Source: a virus
IMG/VR virus record: IMGVR_UViG_3300025151_000153
Coordinates: 1 to 33,518 of that record
Strand: one strand, 5' to 3'
DNA length: 33,518 nt
Positions 1 through 10,400 of the stretch are shown one piece after another. The first letter of the stretch is position 1, and every line of letters starts with the position of its first letter. A model generated the notes under the pieces. The model searched no databases. It was not told the DNA's origin and saw nothing but the letters and a program-made list of their open reading frames with translations. The translations under genes were made by a program, and so were the position numbers.

Positions 1-139
1 CCCCGTCCGTCGTTGTGATTTTCATAAACTGCTCGCCCGCAGTGTCTTGAATTACGAGGGCCGTAGCGTTGTTGTCTGGGATAGCTGTAGTGCCTGCGCT
101 GATTTGCTGGCCGTAGTTAATAATTTTTGCATCCGCCAT
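1..139 (-). CDS. Virion protein, possible tail fibre/spike N-terminus (partial)
   Basis: This is an open frame that starts with ATG at 139 and runs off the left edge, giving about 46 residues beginning MADAKIINYG. The start is 3 bases after the stop of the 111-aa gene, so it is the next gene in the leftward virion operon. The visible part is rich in Thr, Ala and Asp, like the beta-rich N-terminus of fibre or other surface proteins. No catalytic motif is visible. Its position after the internal virion genes fits a fibre, but that is inference because the rest is missing. Confidence 0.6.
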   Translation of the reverse strand, partial: MADAKIINYGQQISAGTTAIPDNNATALVIQDTAGEQFMKITTTDG

Positions 140-142
140 GAC

Positions 143-478
143 TTACCCCTTTGCCGTTGTTGCTTTGATGTGAAGGTCGCCAGCCATTGAGCCGGTACCG
201 TCGTCGTCGTAAGTGCATCGAACGTGTTCAAGCTTCATGTCAAAGTTGACAATCGTCAGTGTCTCGTCTGTTAAATCAATCGTTTGGATTGTCGGAGTGG
301 CTACCTCGGTACCGGTACTGTCAGTAAAAACAGACTTAAGCCGAATGCGAATATTGGCCGAGCTGTTGTCTGAGTAAAACTCCCACGTTTGCCGACCATG
401 CTCTTGGACTTTTAAATCCATGGCGGTGGCTTCCGTGGTGCCGGATAGTCCGGTAAATACTTTGGTAATGGTCTTCAT
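143..478 (-). CDS. Small beta-rich virion protein, unknown
   Basis: The 111-aa protein is rich in Thr, Ser and Asp, with alternating hydrophobic residues suggesting a beta sandwich, and has no membrane segment. Its ATG follows a near-perfect Shine-Dalgarno sequence (AGGAGG about 8 bases upstream), the best on this arm, so strong expression is likely. It sits between the giant internal virion protein and a partial fibre-like gene. A minor capsid, spike or tail-appendage protein is plausible. I recognise no family. Confidence 0.7.
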   Translation of the reverse strand: MKTITKVFTGLSGTTEATAMDLKVQEHGRQTWEFYSDNSSANIRIRLKSVFTDSTGTEVATPTIQTIDLTDETLTIVNFDMKLEHVRCTYDDDGTGSMAGDLHIKATTAKG

Positions 479-536
479 CTCAAAATCCTCCTAGGGCACA
501 AGGCCGAGTCATATCTTCAACTCAAGTGGTTATGTC

Positions 537-3500
537 TTAGCCATACATGGCTTGTTCTACTAAAGTTGTACTTGCTTCACCGGTTTTCCTCAACGTATTT
601 CCGCCTTTTCTTCCGCTTGCATTCTTTGTTGCAGCTTCGTGAACACTCTGCATTGCCCCGATGAACATTGGAGTCAGAGTGTTTGTCATCGCAATCCCTG
701 AGAGATTGGTTAACAATGCGCGGTCGTCCCATGAAATTCGTTTTCCTTGATTAGATAGCTTAACTTGAATGGTCTCTATAAGCTCTTGAGACTCTATGGG
801 GTAAAACTCTCTGTATGCATTGCCTTCTGCTTTTGTCAGCGTACCGGCTATCATTTTGTCCGCCACTACGTTGGTTCCACCAATTCCAATTTCTGCAATA
901 CTCATAAACTTAGAGACATCCGCATCAGACCGGGTGATTTCATTTTGACCTGTTATTGGGTCGTAGTTCATTGCACCGTCCGTTGAGGCTGCATCGGCAA
1001 GAATACCCGCGTGTTTTGCTACTCCTAAAAACAGCTCTTCTCTTAGCTTAGGAGCTTCGGCCAGCTCCCTGGTTGATGACTCTAATCGAGAATGAAGAAA
1101 GTCAGGGTCAGCCAACTGGCCCATCTGATTCATTGCAGCTCTAGCATCATCTCTAGGGTTGCCTGTTGCCTTAACTCCAAGCAAGGCCAAGAGAACAGGT
1201 AGCGCTCTTGCTTTTTGCGGAGCCCCTGGTTTTGTGTTTTTTACTATGCGATTAACAACCTGCGTGGCTCTCTTGTTGAGATTAGAGGCAACCAATGACT
1301 TAACGCCATGAATCGCTGCTCTTCTTTTGAATCCGGCTGCAGGTGTTACAAGTGCAGAAGTTGCCCCGGAAGCCAGATAGCCAAGTGGTCCTCCTGCCAT
1401 TAATCCGCCAAGAGGCAAAGCTGCCAGCATTGTATTCATTGGAGAATGAACAGAATAAATTTCTCTGTATGCCCTCTGAACATCTCCAAGCTCATCGGTT
1501 TTTGTTTTTAATGCCTTGTAGCTTTTTGACAAGCTGTCTACAGTTTGAGTCTTGCTTGCAGACAAAAGAGTATTTTTTCCGTACTCTTTTTCAATTGTTT
1601 TTAGGAATCCATCGTAGTTATTTACAAACTCCTGAAAAACTCTAAACGAGTCACTTTGTTCTGGCCTATATGCATCTTTAAGAAAAGACCTAATCCCAGA
1701 CCATTTTGCAACACGTCCTTTTCGCTGCTCTTCTCCAAAATCTCTTGTTACTTTGTAATCTTTTTCAAGTGGCGGAGTTCTGTCATGCTTAACAGAGCGG
1801 TCAATTAAGTCTTCAAGTTTTTTATTAAGCTCATTTAAGGTCTCAGCTTCGGGGTCTGTTATTTTTGATTTCTTAGCCTTTTCTACTGCTTTTCTTGCCT
1901 TATCTACTTCTTTCTTAAAAGCTCTGCCCATTTCCTCATGGTCAGCAACAGCTTTTCTAAAAGTTTCTCTGTTGGCAGCCTCATCTAAACCAAGGCCGGG
2001 TCTTGCGTTGGTAAGCTCAATTGACTCTTCAACAACCTCGTTAAGCTCTTTGCGTATGGCTTCCATTTTGGCTGTTCTGGCAGCGTCAGGAAAAAACTTA
2101 TCTTTGACAGGCTCCTGAAGAACATCTTTTTGAGACTTTAAGTTTTTTATAGTCTCAGTTAATTCGTCAAGTTTTTCGGCAACCTCTTGGCTTGTAGTGC
2201 CTTCGGGCCAATTCCAGTTATCATAATACCCTTGATATTTCTTAAGGGATTCTTCAGCATCAAGAAGCTTGGACTCAATTAGCTCAATTTCTTTGCTTTT
2301 TTTAGCGGCACCAGGGGATGCGGCTTGCTTCATTCTTCCAAGGTTGCCTCTTAGTGAGCCTGCCTTTTTATCGAGAACCTCTAGCTTTTTGCGGTAATCA
2401 ACAACGCTCTCGATTCCATCATCAAGAGTGTTTGCGTGATTTTTTGCTGCCAAAAGAGATGCATCTAATTGCTGAAAAGCGCCCTCAAGTTCATCTGCGT
2501 CATATGTCCTACTGGCTCTAAGTCTTTTTCTGAAATCAACAAGAATATCAATTTGGTCATCAAGGGCCTTGGATTCCGCTGTGGCCATAACAGTGGCTTC
2601 ACCCTCAGTGGCTGCCCTGCTGGCCATACCAAGACCTTCTCTTTCGCCTTCCCCTGTAAACTTTTTTAGAAACCGATGGTACGACGGGAGAAGCTGAGTA
2701 AAGGCTCTGTTTGTTTCTCTTTGCCTTGTGGCTGCCTTTGTCCCAAAAAGAGAACCGTCTTCAAGAGTGTTTTTAAGAGAATGGTAAACATCGACCAGGG
2801 GGTTACCTGACTCCATGATGTTATCAACACCGGAGCCAGACCTTTTATAAATAACCTTCCCTATTCCTCTCTTAAAGGAGTCAAGGGTTATAAATAATTC
2901 CGGCAAAACACCGTCAACCATGTTTTGGCTTAGCAGGTCGCTGGTCTTGTACGTGTCTTTAAAGCTAAAATTTGGAAGCTCTACGTCTTTTGCAAATGCG
3001 GCTCGAAGCTGTGGGCCATACACGGCAATAGCAACATCGCCCTCAGCTGCGTTTTTTGCAACCATTGAAGCAATTTGGTCTATTTGTTTTTCTAGGCCTT
3101 TTTCAATTTTATTGAGAGCCGTTAGCTCTCCTCCGTCCGCAACAAGCTTATCTTTTTTTGCTGACTTTACTTTTCTTAAAGCTGCGTGAAGCATAGCAAT
3201 GGATTCATCAATTGCGCCCAGTGGGTCCTCTGATTCAACAACATCACGCATCAGTCGTTTTTTCTCAGAGCCACTAACCGAGCGAGTAGCAAGCTCAAGG
3301 CCATCTATTGCATCATCAATAAACAGAGCCACTTGGTCAGCTGTTTCTTCTGCAATTTTTCCATGCCCAAAGATTACTTTATGGGCATACTCTGAATTTA
3401 AAAGCTTTCTGTATGTCTCTTTGTCTCCGCCATGCATGGCAGACAAGATGCTGGATTCCCAGTCCTTGGCTTTTTCTGCTACAGCTTTGCCATACTTGCT

Positions 3501-4298
3501 TTGATTGACAGCGCTCAAGCCCTTGCCGATTAGTGGAGAGGCAAGACCAAGAACGCCGCCGAGACCGCCAGACAGAGCCATAATCCCTCCGACATGGGAA
3601 AGCATTTGCTCCGCTGTTCTGTCAGCTCTTCCCAGCATTTGCTCAGAAAATCCGTCAACAGCCCCAAACAAGGCACCCTCTACGGTTGCAGCACCCGTGA
3701 GAGCTGCGCCGCCTTGAATCATTTTATCGGCAGTTTTAGCCAGCTCAAATCCTGCTACGGATTCTCCTGCGCCCAGTCTTTTTGCAATGGCTTTTTCTGC
3801 CGCAATACCTGCCTTTGCGCTTAGTCCCGCAACCGTCCCTTTTGATAGACCCTGAGCCAAGAGACTGGTTCCGCCGGAGGCCAGTGCAGGAGCAACAGCA
3901 CCAGTAAGCTCACCTGCCAAAGAAATGTTTGGGTTGTACTTCTCTAGCTTTGCAAGCTCTTCTTCTGAATAAAGGTCAAGCCTATCAAGAAGAACATCGC
4001 TTAATCCAAAAGACAAACCACGGGCCACGGCTAAGCCCCCAGCCTCCAGGTTCCTCTCGTCATACTCAGCAGATTCAATTCGCTCTTGTCGAACGTCTGC
4101 TTGGTCATACGTAGCGCCAGCTCTAAAGGCATCCTGAAGATGCTCAGAAGATATGGTTCCGTAGCGCCCATCTGGCAGCTGAATATTTACTTCAGTATTA
4201 GACGGAAAGGCATACAGTCCGCTCATATAGGCTTCTTGGACCTGCTCCTCTGGAATATCTACCCAGCCGCCTTGTCTCTTTGAAAATAAACGCGCCAT
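537..4298 (-). CDS. Giant internal virion / DNA-ejection type protein
   Basis: This 1253-aa protein is the longest product in the window. After a short N-terminal region (about residues 1-95) come Gly/Ala-rich hydrophobic stretches around 125-260, such as SLLAQGLSKGTVAGLSAKAG. Long charged coiled-coil segments follow (about 340-400, 580-870), then a second hydrophobic Gly/Ala/Leu stretch around 985-1020. Hydrophobic patches amid coiled coils are typical of podovirus internal proteins that leave the capsid before the DNA and span the cell envelope. I see no lytic transglycosylase or peptidase motif. It starts 3 bases after the 519-aa gene. The ejection role is inferred from size, composition and position. 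Confidence 0.75.
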   Translation of the reverse strand: MARLFSKRQGGWVDIPEEQVQEAYMSGLYAFPSNTEVNIQLPDGRYGTISSEHLQDAFRAGATYDQADVRQERIESAEYDERNLEAGGLAVARGLSFGLSDVLLDRLDLYSEEELAKLEKYNPNISLAGELTGAVAPALASGGTSLLAQGLSKGTVAGLSAKAGIAAEKAIAKRLGAGESVAGFELAKTADKMIQGGAALTGAATVEGALFGAVDGFSEQMLGRADRTAEQMLSHVGGIMALSGGLGGVLGLASPLIGKGLSAVNQSKYGKAVAEKAKDWESSILSAMHGGDKETYRKLLNSEYAHKVIFGHGKIAEETADQVALFIDDAIDGLELATRSVSGSEKKRLMRDVVESEDPLGAIDESIAMLHAALRKVKSAKKDKLVADGGELTALNKIEKGLEKQIDQIASMVAKNAAEGDVAIAVYGPQLRAAFAKDVELPNFSFKDTYKTSDLLSQNMVDGVLPELFITLDSFKRGIGKVIYKRSGSGVDNIMESGNPLVDVYHSLKNTLEDGSLFGTKAATRQRETNRAFTQLLPSYHRFLKKFTGEGEREGLGMASRAATEGEATVMATAESKALDDQIDILVDFRKRLRASRTYDADELEGAFQQLDASLLAAKNHANTLDDGIESVVDYRKKLEVLDKKAGSLRGNLGRMKQAASPGAAKKSKEIELIESKLLDAEESLKKYQGYYDNWNWPEGTTSQEVAEKLDELTETIKNLKSQKDVLQEPVKDKFFPDAARTAKMEAIRKELNEVVEESIELTNARPGLGLDEAANRETFRKAVADHEEMGRAFKKEVDKARKAVEKAKKSKITDPEAETLNELNKKLEDLIDRSVKHDRTPPLEKDYKVTRDFGEEQRKGRVAKWSGIRSFLKDAYRPEQSDSFRVFQEFVNNYDGFLKTIEKEYGKNTLLSASKTQTVDSLSKSYKALKTKTDELGDVQRAYREIYSVHSPMNTMLAALPLGGLMAGGPLGYLASGATSALVTPAAGFKRRAAIHGVKSLVASNLNKRATQVVNRIVKNTKPGAPQKARALPVLLALLGVKATGNPRDDARAAMNQMGQLADPDFLHSRLESSTRELAEAPKLREELFLGVAKHAGILADAASTDGAMNYDPITGQNEITRSDADVSKFMSIAEIGIGGTNVVADKMIAGTLTKAEGNAYREFYPIESQELIETIQVKLSNQGKRISWDDRALLTNLSGIAMTNTLTPMFIGAMQSVHEAATKNASGRKGGNTLRKTGEASTTLVEQAMYG

Positions 4299-4301
4299 TG
4301 G

Positions 4302-5861
4302 TTAGTTGCCTTGCTTAAAGTCCCAGTTTTCTGCTTCTGCCCTATCAGATAACGCTTTTGCCTCTTTCGTGACCACTACTTCTCCGTGCTGGGCTTCCCA
4401 TGCCTTGGTCAAAAATCCGGGCCTTAAAGCTCCTGCCCTGGCAACCATAAGAGTCAGGTTATCTTTAATGGCCTTAAACTGGGCCATCCCAACATCTTGG
4501 TCAGCAGAGGATTCAGGAAACATTTGAACAAAAATTTGAAAATCTTTTTCTGTTGGCCGCCCACCATCAAATGCTTTTGTAAGTGCCTTTGCGTTAAGAT
4601 TTTTGCCGTTCTCGTATTCTATTTCTTCTGACATTCCAGCAAACCATGACTTAATGGTCCTAGGCAAAACCAAGCCCCAGGCTCCCTGTATTGCGCTAAC
4701 CTTTAAAAAGTCTTTTTGAAGCTCAGGAAGCAAGTTAATGGTCTTGAGTGCTAATTCAGTAGACTGGTCCCGCTTAGCCCGCGCCGCCCCGCTCCTAGCC
4801 TGGAACTGAGCTTCTTTAACCGTGATTTCTGCCAGCAGCTTTCTGTTGCCAAGATGCAGTTCTTTTTGCTTAGAGTCCATTTTTGCCAAGCCCGCATTTA
4901 TTACCAGCTGAGCGTTTGCGCCTTTATGTTTTCTTAAAAGACCCTGCATTTTCATGCCTGCATGTTTAAATGCTAAAGCCATGGTTGCATTGTAAGCAAC
5001 TTCTTCATTGTTAAACCTTGCCATCATGCGAGCATAGATGTTGTTTCTGTTTAAAAGAACATCTTTCTTTTTCTGCATCTCTGTTTTTTGAGCATCAATA
5101 TCTCTTTTGATTGCTCCTTCAATTATCTGCAAGGCAGAGTTTGGCATCTGCCCCCTGGACATGCCTTGAGCAAATGACCCAAGAGCAATAGCAATTGCCG
5201 CCGCCACCTTTGAGCCAGTAGAAGAAAAAGCTCTATTGGGGTCAATTTTACTATTGTTGTAGTCATCCTCTAGCTCAGCTGTGCCCTTGTCGTAATCATC
5301 CAGTTTGGCCCTGTTGATTTTCTGCATGGTTTCAAGAGCTTTGACCTGTCTGCCGTACTCTCTTTCTTGCTTATCAGCCAACTCATTCTCTTCAGAAAGC
5401 TGCCCCGCCTTTGCTTCTGCCAGTCTTTTCTCTGCTAGTCGCTGCGCATCATAAGCCGCATCCAGCTCTCGTTGACCGGCGTAAATTTGCCCCCTTGCTC
5501 TGTCCCAATCAGACATTGGCTCTTCTTGAGGGGTGGCTTCTTCGGGTGTGGTTGCAAAGGTAACGTCAGGAGTTTGCTCTTGGGGCTTTTCTTTGCTTTC
5601 GCCCATAGCAGCATATTTTTTTACAGCTTCTGTTGCAGAAATATTTTGTTCTTTTGCAATTTTTAAAATTGCCTCAGCTCTTTGTTTGTCGGCTAGCTGT
5701 TTGTCAGATCTTTTTTGAGCCGCCTCTTTTCGCTTTTGCTCTTTTTGTTTTGCCTGTCTTTCTTCTTCTTCTTTGATAAGCGCTCTTCTTAGCTGATTTT
5801 GAGGCAATTCAGCCTCTCGGCGCTGCGCCTCTATTGCGGCCATTTCTCCCACTAATGCCAT
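4302..5861 (-). CDS. Coiled-coil internal virion protein
   Basis: The 519-aa protein is highly charged. Residues about 10-90 and 120-205 are rich in Glu, Lys, Arg, Gln and Ala and should form long coiled coils. A small hydrophobic Ala/Ile patch (KVAAAIAIALGSFAQGMSRG, about 220-240) follows, then more helical sequence. The same mixture is seen in internal core proteins of short-tailed phages. It lies between the 248-aa and 1253-aa proteins, and the four probably form one ejection complex. No enzyme motif is visible. Confidence 0.7.
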   Translation of the reverse strand: MALVGEMAAIEAQRREAELPQNQLRRALIKEEEERQAKQKEQKRKEAAQKRSDKQLADKQRAEAILKIAKEQNISATEAVKKYAAMGESKEKPQEQTPDVTFATTPEEATPQEEPMSDWDRARGQIYAGQRELDAAYDAQRLAEKRLAEAKAGQLSEENELADKQEREYGRQVKALETMQKINRAKLDDYDKGTAELEDDYNNSKIDPNRAFSSTGSKVAAAIAIALGSFAQGMSRGQMPNSALQIIEGAIKRDIDAQKTEMQKKKDVLLNRNNIYARMMARFNNEEVAYNATMALAFKHAGMKMQGLLRKHKGANAQLVINAGLAKMDSKQKELHLGNRKLLAEITVKEAQFQARSGAARAKRDQSTELALKTINLLPELQKDFLKVSAIQGAWGLVLPRTIKSWFAGMSEEIEYENGKNLNAKALTKAFDGGRPTEKDFQIFVQMFPESSADQDVGMAQFKAIKDNLTLMVARAGALRPGFLTKAWEAQHGEVVVTKEAKALSDRAEAENWDFKQGN

Positions 5862-5873
5862 AACTCTTCTCCC

Positions 5874-6620
5874 TTACCCGAAAGTTCTACCCGTAGCCTT
5901 GCCAGCTCCGCCCATAACTGAAGCCCCAAGAACAACCCCCGCAGGATTGCCGCCAGTTAGGAGAAATCCACCTACTGCCCCAACCGCGCCAAGAACTCCG
6001 CTCAAAACATCTCCCCAAAAACCCTTGTTTGCCTGCGAGCGCTGATAAGCCAGCTCCTGCATACGAAGCTTTTTGTTTTCAGCCCGTGCTCTTCCTTGAA
6101 TAAGAAGGTCTCTGAGGCTGTCCTCTGCCGCTTCACGCTCAAGTTCGGTTGCCTCTGATAGCTTGGCTCCACCAATCAGTTGAGTCGCTTGTGCGGCAGT
6201 CTCGCCGCTTCTGAGCCGTGCAGCCGAACGAAGCCCTGTGCCGCTCTGAGCCAAGCCTCTTTGGCCTGACGCGAGGGTCTCAATAGACTCTCTTGTTCGT
6301 CGTCTTTCGTCTGATTCAATTTCGCCGCGAGCAATACCAGAAAGCTCTGTGGCTATTTCAAATAAGCCTTCATCTTCAAGACCAGCTTCTCGGCGCTGTC
6401 TTACGCCTTCTCTTGCATCAAGAGTTCTTTGATAAGCAGCTTGTCTGTATTCGTCTGCATCACTGTAAAAAGTTGAAGCTGTTCCGCCCTCATCCTGCTG
6501 AAAGTCCCTGGCGGTTAGCTCTGTTGCTTTTTCCTCAGCGCTTTCATAATCCTCTTCAGTTTTTTCTGATTCCGGAAGAGTATCCAAAAAGCTCTGTTCT
6601 TCTTCGGTGTATTCTGCCAT
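5874..6620 (-). CDS. Internal virion protein with Gly-rich hydrophobic C-terminus
   Basis: The 248-aa protein has an acidic N-terminus (residues 1-45), a helical Arg/Glu/Ala-rich middle, and a glycine-rich hydrophobic C-terminus (about 200-245, including SGVLGAVGAVGGFLLTGG). An acidic helical body with a glycine-zipper-like tail resembles small internal or ejection proteins of podoviruses such as the T7 gp14 class; this is resemblance in design, not a proven homology. Its ATG overlaps the stop of the 270-aa gene as TAATG, so translation is probably coupled. Confidence 0.65.
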   Translation of the reverse strand: MAEYTEEEQSFLDTLPESEKTEEDYESAEEKATELTARDFQQDEGGTASTFYSDADEYRQAAYQRTLDAREGVRQRREAGLEDEGLFEIATELSGIARGEIESDERRRTRESIETLASGQRGLAQSGTGLRSAARLRSGETAAQATQLIGGAKLSEATELEREAAEDSLRDLLIQGRARAENKKLRMQELAYQRSQANKGFWGDVLSGVLGAVGAVGGFLLTGGNPAGVVLGASVMGGAGKATGRTFG

Positions 6621-7432
6621 TACGTCTCGCCTCCCATGTCCAGGGCGCCCATATCATAAAGCGACGCTCTTCCTCGTTTTCTGTTTTGAGCCTCAACTTC
6701 TCTTCTTGAGCGAGTTTTTTCTAATTCTTTTTCTTTAATTAACTCGTCCAAAAAAGAGTTTTCATCTTCATCTTCAACCAGCTCATCAAGCAGAGACTCG
6801 GTGGCTTTTTCAGCCCTATATGCATCTCTCGCTGACTTGAACTCAGTAGCAGTCATTCCTGTGCCACGGTAGCCTTGCGGTATTTGTCCGCCCTGGGGGA
6901 AATATCCATCAGGAGAGCCCTCTGGGTCAAACACTTGTCCGCCTTGTGGAAAGGAGTCGTCAGGACCAATAGCGCCAGGGTCTCTTAACATCGAAGGAGA
7001 ATACTCTTCTCCAGGCTTTCGGTAATCGGTTAATATGGCAGCCTCTTCGCTGGCCTGAGCTTCCTTAAGAGCGTTTGCTTCAGCTTCTTTTTTTGCAGCA
7101 TCGTCAGCCTGAGTTGCAGCAAAGGCAGTTACGTCTCCAATTATTTTTGCTCCTGTTGCGATTGCAAGCGAAAGCTCAGACTGCTTTGCAATGTCTTTTT
7201 GAAGCTCAAGCCGAGTTTTTCCAAACTCAATATTATCCATAGCGCTGGCCCCTGCGCTTCTTGATGCCGCTTCTCTTCCTCGACGCGCTCCGCCTCTTTG
7301 CATTTGAGATTGAGCTACCATTTGGGCAAGCCTAGATGCTGTGTCTTCAGCAAACATCTTGCTCAATGCTTTTTGCTTCTCTTCTGCTGAAGCTTGACTT
7401 CTTAGCGCCTCTGCAACAAATGATAATGACAT
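6620..7432 (-). CDS. Helical virion protein, probable internal/core protein
   Basis: This 270-aa protein is rich in Ala, Glu, Arg and Gln. The N-terminal 130 residues look continuously helical. A Pro/Gly-rich middle (about 145-195) contains a repeat: FPQGGQVFDPEGSPDGY is followed by FPQGGQIPQGY. An acidic Glu/Asp/Leu-rich helix follows (about 205-245). Its start codon overlaps the stop of the 1113-aa tail gene and its stop overlaps the next start, so it belongs to one tightly coupled block. Function beyond a structural role is not visible. Confidence 0.65.
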   Translation of the reverse strand: MSLSFVAEALRSQASAEEKQKALSKMFAEDTASRLAQMVAQSQMQRGGARRGREAASRSAGASAMDNIEFGKTRLELQKDIAKQSELSLAIATGAKIIGDVTAFAATQADDAAKKEAEANALKEAQASEEAAILTDYRKPGEEYSPSMLRDPGAIGPDDSFPQGGQVFDPEGSPDGYFPQGGQIPQGYRGTGMTATEFKSARDAYRAEKATESLLDELVEDEDENSFLDELIKEKELEKTRSRREVEAQNRKRGRASLYDMGALDMGGET

Positions 7433-10400
7433 TATAGTGTCCTCGCTGATTCAAGCTTGAAGGATGATTCTCTGCGTCCAACTTCAAGAGAAATAGCATC
7501 AAGCTTAGCGCATTCTCCCGAGCCGGTTAAGCCAATTTTAAAACTTACTGAGCGACATTTCTGCTTGTCTAAATGCAGTCTAACAAGCATAGGGTTATCG
7601 TTTGAGCTTGTTATTGATTTTGAGTACGCGGTCCCTGATGTTAGGTCGTAATCATAAAAAGCCGAAATCGAAAGAGTATGGTCGCTAACGTAGTCTCCAA
7701 TAAGCATTCCCCGGTAAACTCTTTGAGCGTGAAGAAGCCCTGCCGCTGCAATAAAGCCAGTCTGAAGAATTACATTGTAATCTACCGGCGTTCCGCTTGA
7801 GTTGTCGTCCTGAAAAACACCCGATGCTTGCTTGTAGATTTTCCCGTCAGCTGTTGCCCTTAGAAAAACTGTTCCATCATAGACTTCGCCAACCTGCCAA
7901 GCAGAAGAGGCGTATGCTACAGTCCACAGTGCCCATTTTTGGAAGTAGTAATTATAGATTAAATAGTAATCTGAGCCCGATGCTGTGCCTGAGTTAGAAA
8001 GCAAAAATCTAACTTCGTTTGTAGAATCTACAAGCGTTGCACCGACAAGCAATCTTGTGGAGCTGTCCTCAACAGGGGCGCCGTGATAAACAACAGACAA
8101 ATCTCTTCTGACCAGATATATCCCGCGCTCAGTCTGATAAAATACTCCAATTGGAGTGTCCACATGGGCAGAGCCTCTTCTTGCTCCTTGGCCAGCTGCA
8201 AACATTCTGATGTTTGTAAACGGTCCTTCGCCCAAGGCAGTTGGACCTTCGCCTGAAACAAAGTAGGCGTTTTCTTCTGAGAATATAAGAAGGTGGTCTA
8301 GGTTTGATTCAATGCCTACAACCTTAGAGTTATCTGCCGGAAGAACAAAAGAGAACGCATCATTGAAACCTATCTCTTCACCGTCTACAATTGGCTTAGA
8401 GTAAGCAACTACGTCATCAGAGCGAACAACTGCAGCTCTTCCCCTGTGGGCAATAATATCACTGCATGAGCCCATGAAATCGTTTTCGCGAGCAATGACA
8501 GTATAGAGCTGTTCATTGGCTGTAATGTCTAAGTTTTTGCCATCGTCCTCAAATGGCTCTGCACTGTACTCTGCCGGGTAGCTTACAGACTTAGAGCCTA
8601 TGCGGTAATAGACTCCACCACCGGGCTCTGTCCTATAAAGAACTATTTTAATTCTTCCGCTTTCTGGCTTTCTTGAAAAGCTGGGAGGGTAAACAAATAT
8701 AGTTGCTTTTTTGTTTGCAGCAGAAGGGATAAAGCTTTCATGGAGAGATGGCCTAGAGCGATGCACGTTTCCGTTTGCGTCAGCCCATTCATAAATTGCC
8801 ACATATTTATAATCATCGCCAGATGAAGGTTCGGCCAATCCATCTCCAGTTGCAGCTGCTTCAACTATTTGCTGGATTGCAGGGTAAACAACATAGCCTT
8901 GCTCGAATATGCTCGATTTATCGTAACCGCTTAAAAACCCACCAGTAAAAGCAAATGAGCGTCCTGCTTCAATTGAGGCCAGTGGTCTGTCAGGGTCAAA
9001 GTCTAGTTCGCAAAGTGAGATTCCAAAAATATTATCTTTATAGTTTGCTCGTCCGCCAACCCCTGGGTCGTATTCTTCGTAACCAACAAACTTGGACGCC
9101 CCAAAGATGTATTTTGTATTGGTGTTCTTCCTGGTAATTCTTTGAACACCGTAAAGGTTTCTTCTGATTTGATACAGGTCTACCCCTCCCACGTTTTCTG
9201 TAACGGGCGCTCTTTGTATCCACTCCGAAGTAAGGCACGTTGCGCAGCTTCCGGTTGGAGTTGCTGCCATTAACTGGTCATCAGAGCTTATAATTACAAT
9301 GTTATTGTTTAGCCCTCTTGATGAGTTATCTATAAGGTTGGCAGCAGATGCAGCTTTTGACCTTCTTGTGAGGCTAATGTCGTTTACCTGAGAGACAGCT
9401 AAATAAAGCTTTCCGCCTGTCGATGGGTACCTGAAAGCATCGGACGTAATACTTGAATTCCATGCTGTTGGATTGCTTACTGTTGTTATGGCTCCACCGG
9501 TAGCCGCTCGCTCTCTTGTTACGTGAGAGATTCTATGCTGAACAACTGTGTCACCAACGGCACCGCCTCCAAGATTAGAGGTTTCGACCCATACATGAAC
9601 TGAGCCGCCATCAGTTAACGTCCCTGCTGTTCCGGAAAGAAGATGTTGATTTGTCAGAAACCCATTAGAAAGAAGATAAGCGCTAAGGTTTGCTTTAATG
9701 GTTATTATTCGCAATTCTTTGGCTGAACCGTTGTCATGTGTTGTACCAAAAACAATATTGTAATCACTTGCGCTTGTGGAGTCATTTAGGCATTTTAGAA
9801 AAATATCATTTCCAATTGCTTGGTCTTTTTTCCATGCTTCAAAGTGCGGCGTTATTTCACCTACCCCTGTACCATAAGCAATTTGAAGCGTGGTGCTTCC
9901 GAGCATTATTAGGTCCGCTGTAGATCTTTTAAAATACTTAAAAGAATAAGCGTTGGTTGTGCCAGTGTTTCTCCATGCAACCAAAATAGAACCATCGTCC
10001 TGGTCTTCATCGTCGGTATATCCGTTCACCGCTTTGTCAGCCATAAACACCGGGTAACTTGTATGAAGGTCCGTTACAATTGTCCTTGTCGCATCAACAG
10101 TGTAGCTATTGATTGTTGTGTGATTAAGACAGTTAATTGAGTCATAATAAATATTGCCGTTATCCTGCCAAAGAATAAATACGTAATCATCTATAGCGAA
10201 ACACTGGACTCTTGGGGTATCGTAAAGCTGCTGATTATTGCTTCCCGTTCCAGGGAAAGCGTATTCGGCAATCGTAACATTGTCTCGAAGAACCACTCCT
10301 GTGGTGGCATCCTCAACGCGCATTTTTACATAGTATTTTCCACCAGGAGCAGAGGGTCCAAATAAGTATTCCTGCCAAGCATACACGCGAGCAACCCGCG